NCBI GenBank assembly: GCA_964512985.1
Contig: CAZELI010000007.1
Coordinates: 11,482 to 75,481 of the forward strand
DNA: 64,000 bases
From: CAYPGT01 sp964512985
GTDB taxonomy: Bacteria > Cyanobacteriota > Vampirovibrionia > LMEP-6097
Direction: 5' to 3'
The notes beneath the pieces were generated by a model. That model had not been told where the DNA came from. It made no database searches and saw nothing but the letters and a program-made list of their open reading frames with translations. Below, in pieces: positions 60,073 through 64,000 of this stretch. How positions within the stretch are numbered: position 1 is the first letter of the stretch; each line of letters opens with the position of its first letter. Position numbers and translations under genes: made by a program.

Positions 60073-61137
60073 AACTACGGAGATTTTCTGGTACAGAAGT
60101 TTTTCAATAACACAGTGGAAGAGTATTTGCAAGCTCTAGCTTTATTTGTGGTTTTAGTGGTGGTCTTTCGCGTGTTTCGTAGTATAGTGCTTGCAAGGTT
60201 TAAAACTTTGGCGTTACGTACAGCGACACAGTTTGACGACCACTTGGTTGAGGCACTGGAAGCAATACATCCGCGTTTTTATGATTTTATTGCTTTATAC
60301 ATAGCTTTCCATAAATTGTTTTTTGTTAAAGAAGCACACTCTGTGCTAGATGGAATATTTCTTGCTGTAATTATTGTTCAGGTTATTATTTCTTCGCAAA
60401 AAGTTATTGAATATTTTCTACATAGAATGCTCCATGACAAGACTCATGACGAAGCAGGTCAGATGATGTTTGGCGGCTTGAGCATGTTTATCAAGCTAAC
60501 CTTGTGGGGTACAGGTTTCTTATTATTTCTCTCCAATATGGGAGTTAATATAGTCTCTCTGACAACTGGTTTGGGTATAGGTGGTATCGCTGTGGCGCTT
60601 GCAGTGCAGAATATATTAGGAGATATTTTCAGTTCTTTCTCTATATACTTTGACAAACCTTTCAGGGTAGGTGATTTTATTATTGTTGGTGCAGACATGG
60701 GCGAGGTAGAGAGAATTGGGCTCAAAAGCACTCGCCTACGTGCTTTGCAGGGAGAGGAAATCATTATTTCTAATAAGGAACTTACAGCCGCGCGCATTCA
60801 AAATTTCAAGAGAATGAAGAAGCGTCGCATATTATTCACACTTGGAGTAGTGTATTCTACTAGTTTGGAGCAATGTAAATTAATTCCAGAAATTATCGCT
60901 CGGATTTTTGAGGAGATGGATAACGCTGATTTAGATAGGGTAAATTTTTTGGAGTTTGCTGCTTCCAGTTTGAACTTTGAGATAGTTTACTATCACCTTT
61001 CTGGAGACTATACAGAATATATGCGCGTCAGGGAGAGAGTTAATCTGCGTATTAAAGAAGAATTTGAGAAGGCTGGTATTGAGTTTGCTTATCCAACGCA
61101 AACACTAGTTTTAGAAAGAAAAGCCAAAGAAGAGTAA
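60070..61137 (+). CDS. MscS-family mechanosensitive channel
   Basis: 355 residues. Four membrane helices precede the pore helix GLGIGGIAVALAVQNILGDI, the glycine/alanine pattern of MscS TM3 (about residues 168-187). FDKPFRVGDFI and TRLRALQGEEIIISNKEL follow in the soluble beta domain. It opens upon membrane tension. The start overlaps a promoter palindrome shared with panE. Confidence 0.92.
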   Translation: MNYGDFLVQKFFNNTVEEYLQALALFVVLVVVFRVFRSIVLARFKTLALRTATQFDDHLVEALEAIHPRFYDFIALYIAFHKLFFVKEAHSVLDGIFLAVIIVQVIISSQKVIEYFLHRMLHDKTHDEAGQMMFGGLSMFIKLTLWGTGFLLFLSNMGVNIVSLTTGLGIGGIAVALAVQNILGDIFSSFSIYFDKPFRVGDFIIVGADMGEVERIGLKSTRLRALQGEEIIISNKELTAARIQNFKRMKKRRILFTLGVVYSTSLEQCKLIPEIIARIFEEMDNADLDRVNFLEFAASSLNFEIVYYHLSGDYTEYMRVRERVNLRIKEEFEKAGIEFAYPTQTLVLERKAKEE

Positions 61138-61190
61138 AATATTTATTAGACTATTAATTGAATTTTAACTTAAACTTAACTTGTACTTGT

Positions 61191-61217
61191 TATTAATTGT
61201 CCAGTATCCTGGATATC
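61191..61217 (+). promoter_or_regulatory. Putative promoter with operator, TCCAG-TATC-CTGGA
   Basis: A TATTAA box at 61191-61196 is followed by TGTCCAGTATCCTGGATAT (61199-61217). The same 19 bp occurs at 63130-63148, again just after a -10 box. The inner inverted repeat suggests a dimeric regulator. Confidence 0.5.
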
Positions 61218-61231
61218 AAAGTGGGGACTTT

Positions 61232-62905
61232 ATGGGTATAAATTCTATAAATTTAGACGTTGATTACATTAATACTAGTAATACTACTGCTGATAAAAGT
61301 CAGGATATTGGACGTGATAGTTTAGAAGCTAAAGCTCATATGCTTGATGGGCAACTTGATAATAAAGAAAACACTTTTATAAATTTTACCAGTAAGGATG
61401 GAAGTAAATATCAGGCTTTTAGAAGTAAAAATACTACTGGTACTTATTATGGTTTTAGAAAGAGTGAAGAAGCGAATCAGGCTTGGCAAGATCTCAAAGC
61501 TGCACCTGTAGAATTACAGAAGACTTTAGACCAAGCGCATAGTTATAAGCTTGAGTCTATTAAACAAATGGGAGGCGATGTGAATTATAAGTTGAATCAA
61601 AAAGCACTTGGTGAAATTCAAGATCTTAATGATTTGTATCGATATGCTAGTGGTCAGATCAACCCTCACCTAGATACTAGTCGTAAAGAAGCCTTGCTTA
61701 AAATAGAAGCTTTGAAATCCAATCCAAGTGGTTTTGATCAGATTAAGCAAGATCATCCAGAGTTAGTCTCTGACTTGGTTTTAAATAGGCTTGAAAAAGC
61801 TTCTAAAATTATTGGTGAGGATAAGCTTGCAAATGCAAAACAAAATTTAGAAAATGAATTAACTAAACTTGGTGCTAAAGTAACAGAACATGGTTATAGT
61901 TTTAGTGAAGTAAAAAATAAAGAAGCTTTAAGTGAGAGCCTGAATAAAGCTAATACTGCTATAGATACTAAGATTAACGAAATTCGTAATGCGGCTCAGA
62001 GACTGAATGATACGGAGCAAGCAGAATATACTAAGCTCCAAGGCGACACTGAAAAGCTGATGAAAAAACTAGCAGCTGATGCTAAGAATCCAGAATTATC
62101 TAAGCTGCAAGAACGTTATAAAGAGTTATCAGGACCCCTAGATCAAAACCAAGGTAAATATTCTTTAACACAACTTAGAGCATTTAAAACTCAACTAGAC
62201 CAAAAATTACCTAATGAAAGAACTTTCAGAACACGCGAAGAGATTAATGCTTGGCTGAAGGATATGCCTAATGGTACAAGAACTTTAGTGAGAGATCCGA
62301 ATGGAGGAAAGTATAACTATTACACTAAGGATATTCAGGGAAATGTTTACCAAGATTCTGGTCATATGCTGGCAGAGAAGCTGGATCCAAGTAATAAATA
62401 TATACCGTTCCAATCTGATAGTAGATTCATAATTCAAAAGCAAGAAAACAATGATTATCAAGCTTATAAAGTTGATATACGTTACCTGAATAGTCGTATT
62501 ATTCCTTATTATGACGAGCAAACTAAGTCTACTAAAGTGTTTGCGGTTAATGAAGATAGTGGTAATAAAAAATATCAAGAGCTTCAAGCTATTAGAATTG
62601 ATCGCGCTAATATTGATGCTTATAAAATAAAAGACGGGTTAGAAGATAAATACTATATGTTTGCAGCTAATAAAAAGAGTCTCTGGGAGCTTAAACTACC
62701 TATTGGAGAATATGGTTTTATGAGTGTTTCACAGAGTAATTACAGACCAGATGGTGCGAAAACAGCTACTGTAGATGGATTGAATTTTAACTTTGATCAG
62801 AATGGTAATCTTATAGGTCTTGCGGCTCCTCCAACTCGTGCTAAGGGGCTTGCTTATGAACCTGATCAAATTAGCGAAGCTAGAAAAAATATTTTTATTG
62901 ATTAG
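61232..62905 (+). CDS. Uncharacterised protein, coiled-coil rich
   Basis: 557 residues from the ATG at 61232; a longer frame begins at 61181 but would place the operator inside the gene. There is no signal peptide. The middle (about 95-335) is helical with coiled-coil stretches (KASKIIGEDKLANAKQNLEN, TEQAEYTKLQGDTEKLMKKL). The C-terminal third is beta-rich, Tyr/Asn-rich. The family is not recognised; secreted or surface deployment is possible because of its low-complexity, Asn-rich composition. Confidence 0.65.
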   Translation: MGINSINLDVDYINTSNTTADKSQDIGRDSLEAKAHMLDGQLDNKENTFINFTSKDGSKYQAFRSKNTTGTYYGFRKSEEANQAWQDLKAAPVELQKTLDQAHSYKLESIKQMGGDVNYKLNQKALGEIQDLNDLYRYASGQINPHLDTSRKEALLKIEALKSNPSGFDQIKQDHPELVSDLVLNRLEKASKIIGEDKLANAKQNLENELTKLGAKVTEHGYSFSEVKNKEALSESLNKANTAIDTKINEIRNAAQRLNDTEQAEYTKLQGDTEKLMKKLAADAKNPELSKLQERYKELSGPLDQNQGKYSLTQLRAFKTQLDQKLPNERTFRTREEINAWLKDMPNGTRTLVRDPNGGKYNYYTKDIQGNVYQDSGHMLAEKLDPSNKYIPFQSDSRFIIQKQENNDYQAYKVDIRYLNSRIIPYYDEQTKSTKVFAVNEDSGNKKYQELQAIRIDRANIDAYKIKDGLEDKYYMFAANKKSLWELKLPIGEYGFMSVSQSNYRPDGAKTATVDGLNFNFDQNGNLIGLAAPPTRAKGLAYEPDQISEARKNIFID

Positions 62906-63123
62906 TTGAATTTATAAGCATTGCGCAGCATAGATTGACGGTGCTTTTCGTTATCATTAGCTGAATCTTTCTTGTGGAGTTGAGATTCTTCTTGCGCTAA
63001 TACTTGACCAACAATATTTGTCTTTTCTGATGACATTAACCCTAAAGCTCCCAGTCCTGCGGCCAGCTTCAGCCAATTTCTACGACTTATATCTCTATCT
63101 ACGACTGTGGAATTTGCTTTCAT
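62902..63123 (-). CDS. Small Tat-exported protein
   Basis: 73 residues. A twin-arginine signal (SRRNWLKLAAGLGALGLMSS, residues 13-32) precedes a short charged mature part (SQLHKKDSANDNEKHRQSML). Proteins of this size with a Tat signal are often partners of a cofactor-containing enzyme, but none lies beside it. The promoter (TATAAT at 63147-63152) and an operator overlapping the transcription start are shared in sequence with the gene at 61232, with which it converges (4-nt overlap). Confidence 0.65.
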   Translation of the reverse strand: MKANSTVVDRDISRRNWLKLAAGLGALGLMSSEKTNIVGQVLAQEESQLHKKDSANDNEKHRQSMLRNAYKFN

Positions 63124-63129
63124 ATTTAC

Positions 63130-63152
63130 TGTCCAGTATCCTGGATATTATA
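63130..63152 (-). promoter_or_regulatory. Promoter with operator, second copy of the 19-bp motif
   Basis: TATAAT (63147-63152, minus strand) followed directly by the inverted repeat at 63130-63148, covering the predicted start of transcription. A related half-site (CTGGATAT) appears at 63207-63214. Confidence 0.55.
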
Positions 63153-63230
63153 GCAAATATAAATAAGTGAGTAATAAGCTGGTACCTAGCCTAGATTTCC
63201 TGGATTCTGGATATTAAAATAGCTATGAAA

Positions 63231-63764
63231 TTATGTTTTAACGGTCTTTGGTACTAGTGCCAGTAATTGATTCATATTCTGCTTTATAGTTTCTTTTACC
63301 ATAGGATGATTTATTTCTATTCTGCTACCAGTTATTTTATCTTCCCAGTAAGCAAATTGAAAATCCAAAGGTTCTCCAATGCGTGGTCTTTTGATTCCAA
63401 TATTAACAGATACTCTGTTTGATAATGGACTGTTGAGTTGAAATGCTAGTGTCGCTGGTCTCTTCTCATCTTCAAATTTCTCCTTATAATATACTTGTCT
63501 ATTATTAATGAGACTAGGAAGTTGAGTTGTGATTAGAGTTAAAATTTCTGAAGATATATTTTGACTAACTGCTCCTGCTAATTTTCTAAGTCCATCTCTT
63601 AACTTAGCTTTGTCGTCAAGAGGTAATGTTTCAGTTATTTTTATAAGGTTCTCTCTAGGTGACTCTTTCTTGTTTGTTCCAGTTAACCCTTGGATTACGT
63701 ACTGGGTGAATGGCTTATATAAAGACTCCCATAAATTTGCTGTAAGATTTGTTGAACAGCTCAT
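63231..63764 (-). CDS. Hypothetical protein (177 aa)
   Basis: The protein is soluble and mixed alpha/beta. The first half is helical (NLTANLWESLYKPFTQYVI, KAKLRDGLRKLAGAVSQNIS). The second half has strands (RPATLAFQLNSPLSNRVSVN). There is no signal peptide; a Cys at residue 3 is not preceded by a lipobox. The family is not recognised. Confidence 0.6.
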   Translation of the reverse strand: MSCSTNLTANLWESLYKPFTQYVIQGLTGTNKKESPRENLIKITETLPLDDKAKLRDGLRKLAGAVSQNISSEILTLITTQLPSLINNRQVYYKEKFEDEKRPATLAFQLNSPLSNRVSVNIGIKRPRIGEPLDFQFAYWEDKITGSRIEINHPMVKETIKQNMNQLLALVPKTVKT

Positions 63765-63833
63765 AGAGAGAAGTTTATCATAATACCTGAATTTGGTAAA
63801 TATTTTAGGCTGTCAAGTTTAGGTTATTTATAT

Positions 63834-64000
63834 TTATCGCGGTCTAATATCCCCAATCCCTTCTTCTAATTCTAGTGAGGAAGGTCGATTGAAGCTTTGG
63901 ATAGAACGGCGGGCGATTTCAACGGCTGCCATAGGTTCAGCGCCGCCAAGGTAAGTAATGAGTCCTTCCTTGATACATTGAAAATACTGCGATTCATCTG
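63834..64000 (-). CDS. C-terminal fragment of an unidentified protein (5' truncated by window edge)
   Basis: An open frame enters from the right edge (codons in register with 63998) and ends with TAA at 63834-63836, giving about 54 residues (DESQYFQCIKEGLITYLGGA, then EPMAAVEIARRSIQSFNRPS). It is rich in Glu, Arg and Ala. The family cannot be told from so little. Confidence 0.5.
   Translation of the reverse strand, partial: DESQYFQCIKEGLITYLGGAEPMAAVEIARRSIQSFNRPSSLELEEGIGDIRPR

Noticed and set aside
1..64000. Integrases, transposases, phage genes and CRISPR arrays
   Set aside because: No gene or repeat pattern of these types was recognised in the window, so the palindromic repeats have no visible transposase partner here.

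Overview
This 64-kb window comes from an AT-rich (by eye about one third G+C) diderm bacterium. A secretin, a predicted outer-membrane beta-barrel, a twin-arginine signal peptide, a flagellar cap gene (fliD) and a Tad-type pilus operon point to a motile, piliated cell with an outer membrane. Gene density is very high and start/stop overlaps (ATGA, TAATG) are common. I see no rRNA, integrase, transposase, phage or CRISPR array, and one tRNA (Ala-UGC). The lineage cannot be fixed from sequence alone. A flagellated uncultured group, such as the non-photosynthetic relatives of cyanobacteria, is a low-confidence guess.

Layout. 1-10.2 kb: a Tad/Flp-like pilus operon (TPR protein, exported protein, a 56-aa Flp-like subunit, CpaB, TadZ-like, TadA, TadB, TadC, secretin, two small membrane proteins, a LuxR-type response regulator). 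10.2-21 kb: housekeeping genes (TIGR01777 protein, tatD, fliD with a fliT-like gene, uppS, alr, aroC) and a DUF4143 ATPase. 21-24 kb: S18, L28, a MerR-like HTH protein and rsmI. 23.9-27.65 kb: an MNIO/DUF692 (bufferin-type) RiPP locus with a precursor carrying regular Cys hexapeptide repeats, a DUF2063 partner and an unrecognised 54x-residue protein. 27.7-38.7 kb: hisB, large exported or unknown proteins, a creatininase-family enzyme, two further AAA ATPases, an HD-GYP protein and a TPR protein. 38.8 kb: tRNA-Ala and a perfect 20-bp hairpin. 41.4-47.9 kb: a six-gene operon (HAD phosphatase, PLP decarboxylase, Na+/solute symporter, spermidine synthase, glycosyltransferase, PAP2 phosphatase). 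47.9-48.7 kb: an AbiEii-type toxin-antitoxin pair. 48.8-53.1 kb: hisI, folE2, a His/Cys-rich protein, an outer-membrane protein and an M14-type peptidase, suggesting metal handling. 53.3-64 kb: PNP, panB, oligopeptidase A, YciI, pepA, panE, MscS and several uncharacterised exported or structural proteins.

Two properties run across the window. First, many first-of-operon genes have a TATAAT-like box ending 6-9 nt before the start codon with no Shine-Dalgarno sequence, which implies leaderless mRNAs; genes inside operons usually have a Shine-Dalgarno sequence. Second, at least four families of short GC-rich palindromic repeats are present. Several copies lie in frame inside protein genes (oligopeptidase A, the His-rich protein, FolE2, the DUF692 enzyme, an exported Tad-operon protein), resembling in principle the Rickettsia palindromic elements.

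The most interesting candidates for something undescribed are the hexapeptide-repeat MNIO RiPP locus, the coding-sequence-invading palindromic elements, and the decarboxylase/spermidine synthase/glycosyltransferase/PAP2 operon.
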